Below, piece after piece: positions 24,291 to 32,997 of a stretch of 64,000 nucleotides of DNA (position 1 is its first letter; each line of letters opens with the position of its first letter). Both the position numbers and the translations under genes were made by a program. Origin of the DNA: Pseudomonas helmanticensis (GTDB lineage Bacteria; Pseudomonadota; Gammaproteobacteria; Pseudomonadales; Pseudomonadaceae); assembly GCF_900182985.1 (NCBI RefSeq), contig NZ_FXUY01000001.1:2976001-3040000 (forward strand), given 5' to 3'. Under the pieces are notes generated by a model. It was not told the origin of the DNA. It ran no database searches and saw only the letters and a list, made by a program, of their open reading frames with translations.

Positions 24291-24309
24291 CTGCCGCAAA
24301 ATGCGGCAG
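24291..24309 (-). terminator. Hairpin between rseP and bamA
   Basis: On the minus strand CTGCCGCA-TTT-TGCGGCAG is a perfect 8-bp stem followed by TTTGTTTATT. It looks like a working intrinsic terminator or attenuator 36 bases before the bamA start. It would let bamA-skp-lpx transcription be set separately from rseP and upstream genes. Confidence 0.75.
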
Positions 24310-24329
24310 ATTCGCAATTCAGCGAAGCG

Positions 24330-25682
24330 TTACAGTCGACCCAGATCGTTGACCAGAGCAAGCAACATCACCCCGACCACCAAACTGATACCGATCTGTA
24401 TCCCCCAACCTTGCACCCGATCCGACAAGGGACGACCACGCGCCCACTCGATCAGATAAAACAACAAATGCCCCCCATCCAGTACAGGAATGGGCAGCAA
24501 ATTCAGAACGCCCAGGCTAATACTCAGATAAGCAAGGAAATTCAGGAAATCAGCGACGCCCGACTGGGCAGAAGCGCCCGCCACTTTAGCAATGGTTATC
24601 GGTCCACTCAAGTTTTTTACCGAGAGCTCGCCGAAGAGCATTTTCTTCAGTGAATCCAGCGTCAGGATGCTCATGGTCCAAGTGCGACGGGCACCCTCGC
24701 CAATTGCGGCCAAAGGCCCGTAACTGACCTCGCGGATCATCTCCGGTGGCCAGTCGACAGCTTTTACACCGGCGCCCAGATATCCGCTTGGCGACTTGCT
24801 TTCACCGCGCGCCGCCAGGGTTACCGGGACGTCGATTTGAGCACCGTCGCGCTCGATGCGCAGCATGATTTTGGTATCAGGACGCGTACGAACGGTATCG
24901 ACCACCTGCTGCCAGTCATTCAGCGCCTGACCATCAAGGGCGAGCAGGCGATCACCGGTTTTCAGACCGGCCGCTTGCGCCGGGCCTTTCGGATCAAGCT
25001 CGGCAAGTACCGGCGGCAGGGCTGGACGCCATGGCCGAATCCCCAGCGAGCGAATCGGATCCGGCTCATCGGCACCTTTGAGCCAGTGATCCAGCGCCAG
25101 CTCGCGCGGCGAATCCGCGGTGGAACCTTGTTCACGCACGACCAGTTGCAGCGAGCCGCTCTCGCCCAGCCGGCGTACCAGCTGCAAATTCACGGCAGCC
25201 CAACCGGTAGTCGGCTCACCATCGATGGCGACGATTTCCTGGCCGGAAGTCAGACCGGCCTTGGCGGCGATGCTGCCGGACTCGACTGCACCGATGACCG
25301 GGCGGATCTGCTCGCTACCGAGCATGGCCAGCACCCAGAAGAACACCAGGGCCAACAGAAAGTTGGCGATGGGACCTGCGGCAACAATGGCGATACGCTG
25401 ACGTACGGATTTGCGGTTGAACGACTGATCAAGCTGATCGGCCGGCACTTCGCCCTCGCGCTCATCGAGCATCTTGACGTAGCCGCCCAACGGGATCGCG
25501 GCAACGACGAACTCGGTGCCTTGCTTGTCGCGCCAGCGTAGCAGCGGCATGCCGAAGCCTACGGAAAAACGCAGAACCTTGACGCCACAGCGACGCGCGA
25601 CCCAGAAGTGGCCGAATTCGTGAAAAGTGACCAGCACTCCCAAGGCGATCAGGGTGCCGGCAATCATATAGAGCGCGCTCAT
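24330..25682 (-). CDS. rseP: RIP metalloprotease RseP (MucP)
   Basis: A 450-residue inner-membrane site-2 protease that cleaves the trimmed anti-sigma factor (RseA/MucA) to release the envelope-stress sigma factor. The zinc motif HEFGH is at 21-25 in the first membrane segment, and the second active-site motif is PVLDGGHLLFY near 395. Two PDZ domains lie in the periplasm (about 115-200 and 205-290). It is downstream of dxr and upstream of bamA; a hairpin follows. Confidence 0.97.
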   Translation of the reverse strand: MSALYMIAGTLIALGVLVTFHEFGHFWVARRCGVKVLRFSVGFGMPLLRWRDKQGTEFVVAAIPLGGYVKMLDEREGEVPADQLDQSFNRKSVRQRIAIVAAGPIANFLLALVFFWVLAMLGSEQIRPVIGAVESGSIAAKAGLTSGQEIVAIDGEPTTGWAAVNLQLVRRLGESGSLQLVVREQGSTADSPRELALDHWLKGADEPDPIRSLGIRPWRPALPPVLAELDPKGPAQAAGLKTGDRLLALDGQALNDWQQVVDTVRTRPDTKIMLRIERDGAQIDVPVTLAARGESKSPSGYLGAGVKAVDWPPEMIREVSYGPLAAIGEGARRTWTMSILTLDSLKKMLFGELSVKNLSGPITIAKVAGASAQSGVADFLNFLAYLSISLGVLNLLPIPVLDGGHLLFYLIEWARGRPLSDRVQGWGIQIGISLVVGVMLLALVNDLGRL

Positions 25683-25736
25683 CTACTTTCTCCGCAATCC
25701 TGTTCAGTGCCGCGTGTAGCCATTGTGTTGCAAAAC

Positions 25737-26927
25737 TTATCGGTCGTGACGACTCAACCACTGTTCAGCCAGCACTCGCGCTTTCGCGTCCGCCGTGAAC
25801 ACCGCATCGAGATCATCCAGTGCAACCACCGGCTCGAGATTCAAGACTTCCTCGATGATACTCGCGATTTCCAGGTAACGAACCCGTCCGTCGAGAAACG
25901 CTGCCACAGCGACTTCGTTGGCCGCATTCAACATGGCCGGTGCGCTGTCGCCTGCTTCAGCAGCTTGACGAGCCAGACGCAGACATGGAAAGCGCTCTTC
26001 ATCCGGCGCTTCGAAATCCAGCCGGGCAATCGCAAACAGATCCAGCGGCGCAACACCGGAGTCGATGCGCTCCGGCCACGCCAGAGCATTGGCAATCGGC
26101 GTGCGCATATCGGGGTTACCCAATTGCGCCAACACCGAACCGTCCACGTAATCGACCAGCGAATGAATCACGCTCTGCGGGTGAATCACCACTTCGACCT
26201 GCGCAGGCTTGGCATCGAACAACCAGCAGGCCTCGATCAGCTCAAGCCCTTTGTTCATCATGCTCGCCGAATCCACGGAGATCTTGCGCCCCATGGACCA
26301 GTTCGGATGCGCGCAGGCCTGATCAGGTGAAACATGCTCCAACTCGGCCATCGGCGTCTGCCGGAAAGGGCCGCCGGAAGCTGTCAGCAAAATCCGCCGC
26401 ACACCTACCGAACTCAATCCGCGCGCAAAATCCTGCGGCATGCACTGGAAAATCGCGTTGTGCTCGCTGTCGATCGGCAGCAGCACCGAACCGCTTTTAC
26501 GCACGGCCTGCATGAACAAGGCGCCGGACATCACCAGCGCTTCCTTGTTGGCGAGAAGAATCTTCTTGCCCGCCTCGACCGCCGCCAGCGTTGGACGCAA
26601 ACCAGCGGCACCGACGATGGCTGCCATGACTGCATCGACCTCAGGGGCCGCTGCGACCTGACACAAACCCTCTTCCCCGACCAGCACGCGGGTCGGCAAC
26701 CCGGCCGCCCGCAAGTCATCCTGCAGGCTGCGCGCCGCGCCTGCTTGCGGGACCACCGCGTACTGCGGCACATGACGCACGCACAAAGCGAACAACTCAC
26801 TCAGTCGAGTGAACCCGCTCAGCGCAAAAACCTGATAACGCTCAGGGTGACGCGCGATGACATCAAGGGTGCTCAAGCCGATCGAACCGGTTGCCCCCAG
26901 AACAGTGATCTGCTGTGGGCGGCTCAA
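25737..26927 (-). CDS. dxr: 1-deoxy-D-xylulose 5-phosphate reductoisomerase
   Basis: DXR, the committed step of the non-mevalonate pathway, converts DXP to MEP with NADPH. I place the start at the TTG at 26927 (reads [19 protein letters not shown], 396 residues). TTG then overlaps the cdsA stop as TTGA, a coupling arrangement like ATGA, and [10 protein letters not shown] is the usual Pseudomonas N-terminus. A GTG at 26942 would add five residues. Motifs present are GATGSIG (NADPH), [45 protein letters not shown]. No ATG is available in the right place. Confidence 0.95.
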   Translation of the reverse strand: MSRPQQITVLGATGSIGLSTLDVIARHPERYQVFALSGFTRLSELFALCVRHVPQYAVVPQAGAARSLQDDLRAAGLPTRVLVGEEGLCQVAAAPEVDAVMAAIVGAAGLRPTLAAVEAGKKILLANKEALVMSGALFMQAVRKSGSVLLPIDSEHNAIFQCMPQDFARGLSSVGVRRILLTASGGPFRQTPMAELEHVSPDQACAHPNWSMGRKISVDSASMMNKGLELIEACWLFDAKPAQVEVVIHPQSVIHSLVDYVDGSVLAQLGNPDMRTPIANALAWPERIDSGVAPLDLFAIARLDFEAPDEERFPCLRLARQAAEAGDSAPAMLNAANEVAVAAFLDGRVRYLEIASIIEEVLNLEPVVALDDLDAVFTADAKARVLAEQWLSRHDR

Positions 26928-27730
26928 GGTGCAGCCATCCACAGCAATACTGCGAATACCGGAATGGCTGCCGTCAGGCTGTCGATACGATCGAGCACGC
27001 CGCCATGGCCGGGCAGCAGGTTACTGCTGTCCTTGATGCCGGACTGACGCTTGAACATGCTTTCAGTGAGGTCGCCTACCACCGAAATGAACACGATCAG
27101 TGCCGCGCCGATCAGCCCCTTGAGCAACTCGGCCACCGTCCAGTCGCGCACCAGGCCGACAATCGCGGTAATCACCAGACTCAGAGCCAGGCCACCATAG
27201 ACACCTTCCCAGCTTTTACCGGGACTGACGTGTGGCGCCAGCTTGCGCTTGCCGAAGGCCCGGCCGGAAAAGTACGCACCGATGTCTGCGCCCCAGACCA
27301 GCACCATCACCGCCATGATCAGCCAGTTACCCAGTGGATACTGCTTGATCTGCACCAGACCTTGCCAGGCCGGCAGCAGAATCAACAGACCAATGACCAG
27401 TTTGGTCGCGGCACTGGACCAGTGCTCGCTCGAGCGCGGATAGGTCAGCACCAGCCATGTCGCCACCGCCCACCACAACACGGACGCACCCAATACCCAT
27501 GGCGCAAGACCGGGCAGGATGTACATGACGAACAGCATCAGGGCGACCACGGCAGCAAAGCCGACACGGAAGGTTTGCGCGGTAAAACCTGCCAGGCGCG
27601 CCCATTCCCAGGCACCCAGACTCACGACCAGACCGATGAAAAGCGCAAAGCCCGAGCCTTCGAGCAGGAAAAACCCGCACAAGGCGATCGGCAGCAAGAT
27701 CAGTGCAGTAATGATTCGTTGTTTAAGCAT
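26924..27730 (-). CDS. cdsA: Phosphatidate cytidylyltransferase
   Basis: A 268-residue polytopic membrane enzyme making CDP-diacylglycerol from phosphatidic acid and CTP, the branch point of phospholipid synthesis. About eight hydrophobic segments are visible. The CDP-diglyceride synthetase signature is near the C-terminus: [20 protein letters not shown] followed by GVLDRIDS. The ATG overlaps the uppS stop by one base and the stop overlaps the dxr TTG start. The stop-start overlaps show that uppS-cdsA-dxr are one coupled unit. Confidence 0.97.
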   Translation of the reverse strand: MLKQRIITALILLPIALCGFFLLEGSGFALFIGLVVSLGAWEWARLAGFTAQTFRVGFAAVVALMLFVMYILPGLAPWVLGASVLWWAVATWLVLTYPRSSEHWSSAATKLVIGLLILLPAWQGLVQIKQYPLGNWLIMAVMVLVWGADIGAYFSGRAFGKRKLAPHVSPGKSWEGVYGGLALSLVITAIVGLVRDWTVAELLKGLIGAALIVFISVVGDLTESMFKRQSGIKDSSNLLPGHGGVLDRIDSLTAAIPVFAVLLWMAAP

Positions 27731-28485
27731 TAAACCCGGGCTCCAGCTTCGATCTGCTCGCTCGTTTTACCGAAGCGACGTTGACGCGAAGCGTAATCGG
27801 CCAGCGCATTGCGCATGGCATCGTGTTTGAAGTCCGGCCAGAACAGGTCGGAGAAGTACAACTCGGCGTAAGCCAGCTGCCACAACAGGAAATTGCTGAT
27901 GCGATGCTCGCCGCCCGTGCGAATGCACAGGTCAGGCAGCGGCAGATCACCGGTCGCCAGACAGGTTTGCAACAGGTCCGGCGTGATGTCCTCCGGACGC
28001 AGATGCCCGGCCTGAACTTCGCGCGCCAAGCGCTGCGCAGCCTGGGCAATATCCCACTGACCGCCGTAATTGGCAGCGATCTGCAGGACAAAGCGATTGG
28101 CACCGACGGTCATCGCCTCGGCTTCGCGCATCGCTGCCTGTAGCTCAGGATGGAAGCGCGAGCGATCACCGATGATGCGCAGGCTGATGTTGTTGTCGTT
28201 GAGGCGCTTGGCCTCACGACGCAACGCCTTGAAGAACAGATCCATCAAGGCGCTGACCTCATCGGCCGGGCGCTGCCAGTTTTCACTGGAAAAGGCGAAC
28301 AGGGTCAACACTTCGACCTTGGCCTCAGCGCAGACCTCGATTACCGCACGCACGGCATCCACGCCCGCTTTATGCCCGGCGACACCTGGCATAAAGCGTT
28401 TTTTAGCCCAGCGATTGTTACCATCCATGATGATCGCGACATGGCGCGGCACCGCGGACGGCGCAGTCTGCTTGGTCTTGTCCAT
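27730..28485 (-). CDS. uppS: Undecaprenyl diphosphate synthase
   Basis: A 251-residue cis-prenyltransferase building the C55 carrier lipid used for peptidoglycan and LPS. The catalytic aspartate is D21 in VAIIMDGNNRWAKKR. FAFSSENWQRP and the C-terminal RTGGEHRISNFLLWQLAY plus AELYFSDLFWPDF motifs are complete. It starts 14 bases after the frr stop and overlaps cdsA by one base. Confidence 0.98.
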   Translation of the reverse strand: MDKTKQTAPSAVPRHVAIIMDGNNRWAKKRFMPGVAGHKAGVDAVRAVIEVCAEAKVEVLTLFAFSSENWQRPADEVSALMDLFFKALRREAKRLNDNNISLRIIGDRSRFHPELQAAMREAEAMTVGANRFVLQIAANYGGQWDIAQAAQRLAREVQAGHLRPEDITPDLLQTCLATGDLPLPDLCIRTGGEHRISNFLLWQLAYAELYFSDLFWPDFKHDAMRNALADYASRQRRFGKTSEQIEAGARV

Positions 28486-28499
28486 TAAAAACTCGACCC

Positions 28500-29057
28500 T
28501 TAAACGGCCATCAGATCCGCTTCTTTTTGCTTGGTAGCCGTGTCGATATCAGCCTCTGCCTTGTCGGTCAGTTTCTGGATATCGGCAGCAGCACGACGCT
28601 CTTCGTCTTCGCTGATTTCTTTGTCCTTGACCAGCTTCTTCAGCTCGCCCAGGGCATCACGACGAATATTGCGCACGGCAACACGAGCGTCTTCAGCAGC
28701 ACTGCGCGCCTGCTTGGTGAAGCCCTTGCGGGTTTCCTCAGTCAGGGCAGGCATGGAGATCAGCAGCAATTCGCCCAGGTTGGTCGGATTGAGGTTCAGG
28801 CCAGCGCTCTGGATTGCCTTGTCGACCGCCGCGAGCATGTTGCGCTCGAAAGCTACGACTTGCAGGGTGCGCGAGTCTTTTACAGTGATGTTGGCCACTT
28901 GGGTGATGGAGGTGTCTGCGCCGTAGTACGGCACCATCACGCTGCCCAGGATGCTTGGGTGAGCCTTGCCGGTACGAATCTGGCCGAATGCATGGGCCAG
29001 AGAGTCCAGGGATTTTTGCATGCGCTCTTGAGCGTCTTTTTTGATTTCGTTGATCAT
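28500..29057 (-). CDS. frr: Ribosome recycling factor
   Basis: A 185-residue RRF that, with EF-G, splits post-termination ribosomes. It has the three-helix-bundle pattern with the [10 protein letters not shown] segment, [17 protein letters not shown] and the C-terminal [21 protein letters not shown] helix. Its start overlaps pyrH by 4 bases. Length is exactly that of the family. Confidence 0.98.
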   Translation of the reverse strand: MINEIKKDAQERMQKSLDSLAHAFGQIRTGKAHPSILGSVMVPYYGADTSITQVANITVKDSRTLQVVAFERNMLAAVDKAIQSAGLNLNPTNLGELLLISMPALTEETRKGFTKQARSAAEDARVAVRNIRRDALGELKKLVKDKEISEDEERRAAADIQKLTDKAEADIDTATKQKEADLMAV

Positions 29058-29797
29058 TGTTGACCTTCCTCGATCAGGGTGCCTTCAGCGCCGCCATGGA
29101 CGATGTTCAGCAGGGCACCAGGCTTGTTCATGTTGAATACGCGCAGCGGCATCTTGTGGTCGCGGCACAGGCAGATAGCTGTCAGGTCCATTACACCCAG
29201 CTTGCGATCCAGTACTTCATCATAAGTCAGATGATCGAACTTCTCGGCATGCGGATCTTTGAACGGGTCAGCGGTGTAGACGCCATCGACCTTGGTCGCT
29301 TTGAGCACGACATCGGCATCGATTTCGATTGCACGCAGACAGGCTGCCGAATCCGTGGTGAAGAACGGATTACCGGTACCGGCCGCGAAAATCACCACGT
29401 CCTTGGAGTTCAGGTGGCGCATGGCTTTGCGGCGATCATAGTGATCGGTCACGCCAACCATGGAAATCGCCGACATGACGATGGCCGAGATATTGGCACG
29501 TTCCAGCGCGTCGCGCATGGCCAGGGCGTTCATCACAGTGGCCAGCATGCCCATGTGGTCGCCCGTAACCCGATCCATACCGGCTTTGCTCAGGGCTTCG
29601 CCACGGAACAGGTTGCCGCCGCCGATCACCAGACCGACCTGAACGCCGATGCCGACCAATTGGCCGACTTCCAGCGCCATGCGATCCAATACCTTTGGAT
29701 CGATCCCGAACTCTTCCGAGCCCATCAGGGCCTCGCCGCTAAGCTTGAGTAGAATGCGTTTATAGCGAGCCTGATAACCACTGCCCTGCTGAGCCAT
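29054..29797 (-). CDS. pyrH: UMP kinase
   Basis: A 247-residue bacterial UMP kinase (amino-acid kinase fold), phosphorylating UMP to UDP and allosterically controlled by GTP and [16 protein letters not shown] near the N-terminus holds the phosphate-binding lysine; [26 protein letters not shown] and [16 protein letters not shown] follow. It is the first gene after the tsf terminator, with 209 bases upstream, so a promoter there probably drives pyrH-frr-uppS-cdsA-dxr. Confidence 0.98.
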   Translation of the reverse strand: MAQQGSGYQARYKRILLKLSGEALMGSEEFGIDPKVLDRMALEVGQLVGIGVQVGLVIGGGNLFRGEALSKAGMDRVTGDHMGMLATVMNALAMRDALERANISAIVMSAISMVGVTDHYDRRKAMRHLNSKDVVIFAAGTGNPFFTTDSAACLRAIEIDADVVLKATKVDGVYTADPFKDPHAEKFDHLTYDEVLDRKLGVMDLTAICLCRDHKMPLRVFNMNKPGALLNIVHGGAEGTLIEEGQQ

Positions 29798-29949
29798 TGC
29801 GAATCTCTCCTGCGGCGTATTTAAAATTCTTTGCGAGCTGTTTACAGCTGGCGTTCACTCTAGCTTGGCGCTGCTTCAGCGCCATCGGAACATGGCTTTG
29901 TAAGTCAGTTCCAAGTGGAAACCAATAAAAAATTGGCAACCCCATTTGA

Positions 29950-29983
29950 AAAGAGGCTGCGCGCGTAAGCGGGCAGCCTCTTT
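29950..29983 (-). terminator. Intrinsic terminator of tsf
   Basis: AAAGAGGCTGC and GCAGCCTCTTT (11 bp) with a 12-base loop, followed on the minus strand by TTC. It starts 24 bases past the tsf stop. It ends the rpsB-tsf operon and separates it from pyrH. Confidence 0.88.
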
Positions 29984-30006
29984 CGGGCGACAGTTGAAAA
30001 ACCGTC

Positions 30007-30870
30007 TTATTGCTTGGCGGCAGCCAGCTGGGCAGCAACTTCTTCGGCGAAGTTGTCGACCGGCTTCTCGATGCCTTCGCCTACTTTGAAGTAGGTGAAG
30101 GAAACGATTTCAGCACCGGCTTTCTTGGCCAGTTCGCCAACCTTGATTTCAGGGTTCTTGACGAACGCCTGCTCAACCAGGCTTGCTTCAGCCAGGAACT
30201 TGCTGATACGGCCTTTGACCATATTTTCAACAATGTTTTCTGGCTTGCCTTTGATTTTTTCTTCGTTCAGCTGCAGGAACACAGCTTTTTCGCGCTCGAT
30301 AGCTTCAGCCGAAACTTCCGATGGCAGCAGGAACTCAGGGTTGCTGGCCGCTACGTGCATAGCGATGTCTTTGGCCAGTTCAACGTTGCCGCCTTTCAGA
30401 ACAACTGCAACACCGATCTTGTTGCCGTGCAGGTAGCCACCAACAACGTCGCCTTCTACGCGAACCAGACGACGGATGTTGACGTTTTCGCCAACCTTGC
30501 CGACCAGTACCAGGCGAGCAGCTTCTTGAGCTTCGATCAGTGGAGCAACATCAGTCAGCTTGTCAGCGAAGGCTTTTTCGATGCTTTCAGCAACGAATGC
30601 CTTGAAGTCGTCCTGCAGAGCCAGGAAGTCGGTCTGCGAGTTCACTTCCAGCAGAACAGCAGATTTGCCGTCTTCTTTCAGAGCGATGGCGCCTTCAGCG
30701 GCAACGTTGCCAGCTTTTTTGGCAGCCTTGATTGCGCCCGAAGCACGCATATCATCAATGGCTTTTTCGATGTCGCCGTCAGCCTTTTCCAGGGCTTTCT
30801 TGCAATCCATCATGCCTTCGCCGGTACGCTCGCGCAGTTCTTTAACCAACGCTGCAGTAATTGCTGCCAT
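30007..30870 (-). CDS. tsf: Translation elongation factor Ts
   Basis: A 287-residue EF-Ts, the nucleotide-exchange factor for EF-Tu. The start is the ATG at 30870 (MAAITAALVKELRERTGEGM). The N-terminal UBA-like module includes MMDCKKALEKADGD. The EF-Tu contact motif TDFL is at 80-83 and the coiled-coil insertion is present towards the C-terminus. It is downstream of rpsB with a 192-base spacer containing a strong hairpin, the common rpsB-tsf arrangement. Confidence 0.98.
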   Translation of the reverse strand: MAAITAALVKELRERTGEGMMDCKKALEKADGDIEKAIDDMRASGAIKAAKKAGNVAAEGAIALKEDGKSAVLLEVNSQTDFLALQDDFKAFVAESIEKAFADKLTDVAPLIEAQEAARLVLVGKVGENVNIRRLVRVEGDVVGGYLHGNKIGVAVVLKGGNVELAKDIAMHVAASNPEFLLPSEVSAEAIEREKAVFLQLNEEKIKGKPENIVENMVKGRISKFLAEASLVEQAFVKNPEIKVGELAKKAGAEIVSFTYFKVGEGIEKPVDNFAEEVAAQLAAAKQ

Positions 30871-31007
30871 TTTCAAATTCCTCTTGGATAGGTTTTCAAC
30901 CATTCCACCCGATCGAACGGGCGTTCAATTCGTCCCGAACCCCATCTTGTAGCTGCTGCACGTTACAGAAGCTGTAGCTGCGCCGCCGACAAGTGGTTTT
31001 CGAGGTG

Positions 31008-31036
31008 GCAAAAAGGGGGCCAAGCCCCCTTTTTGC
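31008..31036 (-). terminator. Symmetric terminator/attenuator between rpsB and tsf
   Basis: GCAAAAAGGGGGC and GCCCCCTTTTTGC form a perfect 13-bp stem with a three-base loop; A5 and T5 runs flank the GC part so it can work in either direction. It lies 27 bases past rpsB, so tsf must depend on readthrough or an internal promoter. Confidence 0.85.
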
Positions 31037-31062
31037 TTACTGAGTCAACGCCAGGGCGTCAA

Positions 31063-31800
31063 TTACTCAGCTGCAGCCTGAGTTTCTTCAGCTGCGAATT
31101 CTACAGTGCCGCCGGCAACATTGTTGCGACCACGGATAACTGCGTCAGCCATCGAACCCATGTACAGCTGGATAGCGCGGATTGCGTCATCGTTGCCTGG
31201 GATGATGTAGTCAACGCCTTCCGGGCTGCTGTTGGTATCGACAACGCCGATTACCGGGATGCCCAGCTTGTTGGCTTCGGTGATCGCGATGCGCTCGTGG
31301 TCAACGTCGATCACGAACAGTGCGTCTGGCAGACCGCCCATGTCCTTGATGCCGCCCAGCGAACGATCCAGCTTCTCAAGATCACGAGTGCGCATCAGCG
31401 CTTCTTTCTTGGTCAGCTTGGCGAAAGTACCGTCTTCGGCTTGAACTTCAAGGTCACGCAGACGCTTGATGGAAGCACGAATGGTTTTGAAGTTGGTCAG
31501 CATGCCGCCCAACCAGCGGTGATCGACGTACGGCGAACCGCAACGTGCTGCTTCTTCAGCAACGATCTTGCCAGCGGAACGCTTGGTGCCGACGAACAGA
31601 ATCTTGTTTTTGCCCTGGGCCAGACGCTCTACGAAAGTCAGAGCTTCGTTGAACATTGGCAGGGTTTTTTCAAGGTTGATGATGTGAATCTTGTTACGCG
31701 CGCCGAAAATGTACTTACCCATTTTCGGATTCCAGTAACGGGTTTGGTGACCGAAGTGCACACCGGCCTTCAGCATATCGCGCATATTGACTTGGGACAT
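31063..31800 (-). CDS. rpsB: 30S ribosomal protein S2
   Basis: A 245-residue S2. The start [20 protein letters not shown] is universal; [25 protein letters not shown], [30 protein letters not shown] and [12 protein letters not shown] follow. The tail [12 protein letters not shown] is short and acidic, as in other pseudomonads. It is preceded by a conserved leader and a strong, GC-discriminator promoter, and divergent from map. Confidence 0.99.
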   Translation of the reverse strand: MSQVNMRDMLKAGVHFGHQTRYWNPKMGKYIFGARNKIHIINLEKTLPMFNEALTFVERLAQGKNKILFVGTKRSAGKIVAEEAARCGSPYVDHRWLGGMLTNFKTIRASIKRLRDLEVQAEDGTFAKLTKKEALMRTRDLEKLDRSLGGIKDMGGLPDALFVIDVDHERIAITEANKLGIPVIGVVDTNSSPEGVDYIIPGNDDAIRAIQLYMGSMADAVIRGRNNVAGGTVEFAAEETQAAAE

Positions 31801-31934
31801 GATAGTTCCTTAATAAGTCGGGTTTGGCCTCCACGTATCCCAATGACCAACCAGTGGCATAAAGCCAAAAGCACCCAGGTCATCGTGTCGACACGTGTGT
31901 GGATTTAAGCCTTTCGGGGTATCCCCGGAAAGCG
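31801..31934 (-). promoter_or_regulatory. rpsB leader RNA (probable S2 autoregulatory region)
   Basis: The transcribed leader contains GGTTGGTCATTGGGATACGT followed by GGAGGCC, with a CCAC/GTGG pairing. It ends in an AAGGA ribosome site before the rpsB ATG. I recall an almost identical block in the E. coli rpsB leader, where S2 represses its own translation. The conservation points to the same feedback control here; the fold itself was not computed. Confidence 0.6.
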
Positions 31935-31940
31935 GCGCAT

Positions 31941-31969
31941 TTTATACCACAGGGTGCGCAGAAACGGAA
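31941..31969 (-). promoter_or_regulatory. Promoter of rpsB-tsf with GC-rich discriminator
   Basis: On the minus strand TTCCGT (31964-31969), a 17-base spacer and TATAAA (31941-31946), then a GCGCCGC discriminator. A G/C-rich discriminator is typical of ribosomal promoters repressed by ppGpp with DksA. The remaining bases up to map hold only the map promoter region and no gene. Confidence 0.65.
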
Positions 31970-32055
31970 CCCGAAATCTGTATTCGCACCAAGGACATGG
32001 GCGCAGCCCCCTTGGAATCGGCTCCGAACGCACCACTGTATAGAGAGAAGCGATG

Positions 32056-32173
32056 CACGCAGGCACTGAATTGCGCCGTGCGTCTGTTAGAATCGCGTTT
32101 TTCAGGGTCGCAAAACGCACACCTGCCACCCTATTCGTATCAGCAAGCGCCGCCGAGCGCAGAGAGAGCCTGT
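32056..32173 (+). promoter_or_regulatory. Upstream region of map-glnD
   Basis: This is the map side of the 373-base rpsB/map gap. A TAGAAT box at 32088-32093 resembles a -10 element; no convincing -35 is present at 17 bases. The 80-base leader that follows shows no clear hairpin or small gene. The promoter assignment is tentative. Confidence 0.4.
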
Positions 32174-32956
32174 ATGACCGTCAACCTCAAAACCCCCGAG
32201 GACATCGCTGGCATGCGTGTCGCCGGCAAACTGGCCGCCGATGTGCTGGAAATGATTGCCGAACACGTCAAACCGGGCATCACCACCGATGAGCTGAACC
32301 AGATCTGCCACGACTACATCGTCAACGTGCAGCAAGCCATCCCTGCCCCGCTCAACTACAAGGGCTACCCGAAGTCGATCTGCACTTCGATCAACCATGT
32401 GGTCTGCCACGGCATCCCGAACGACAAGCCGCTGAAAAACGGCGACACCCTGAACATCGACGTCACCGTGATCAAAGACGGTTACCACGGCGACACCAGC
32501 CGCATGTTCCACGTCGGCGAAGTACCGGTGTGGGCCGAGCGCCTGTCGCAGATCACTCAGGAATGCATGTACAAGGCGATCGAGATCGTCAAACCCGGCT
32601 GCCGCCTTGGCGACATCGGCGAAGTGATCCAGAAGCACGCGGAAAAGAACGGTTTCTCGGTGGTCCGCGAGTTCTGCGGTCACGGCATCGGCAAGGTGTT
32701 CCACGAAGAGCCGCAGATTTTGCACTACGGCCGCGCTGGCACCGGCATGGAACTGAAGGCCGGCATGACCTTCACCATCGAGCCGATGATCAACCAGGGC
32801 AAGGCCGACACCAAAGTATTGGGCGACGGCTGGACCGCGATCACCAAGGACCGCAAGCTCTCGGCACAGTGGGAACACACCCTGCTGGTGACCGATACCG
32901 GCTACGAGATCTTCACCCTGCGCGCCGACGACACCATCGCGCGCATCTCGGCCTGA
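32174..32956 (+). CDS. map: Type I methionine aminopeptidase
   Basis: A 260-residue enzyme removing the initiator Met from new proteins. I start at the ATG at 32174 (MTVNLKTPEDIAGMRVAGKL); the open frame upstream has no family similarity. All five metal ligands are present: D96, D107, H170, E203 and E234; H79 in VVCHGIPN is the substrate-contact histidine. It is divergent from rpsB and 41 bases before glnD, a typical proteobacterial order. Confidence 0.98.
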   Translation: MTVNLKTPEDIAGMRVAGKLAADVLEMIAEHVKPGITTDELNQICHDYIVNVQQAIPAPLNYKGYPKSICTSINHVVCHGIPNDKPLKNGDTLNIDVTVIKDGYHGDTSRMFHVGEVPVWAERLSQITQECMYKAIEIVKPGCRLGDIGEVIQKHAEKNGFSVVREFCGHGIGKVFHEEPQILHYGRAGTGMELKAGMTFTIEPMINQGKADTKVLGDGWTAITKDRKLSAQWEHTLLVTDTGYEIFTLRADDTIARISA

Positions 32957-32997
32957 TCCACACAACGCTCCCAGCCTTATAGAAGGAAAGCCAATCG

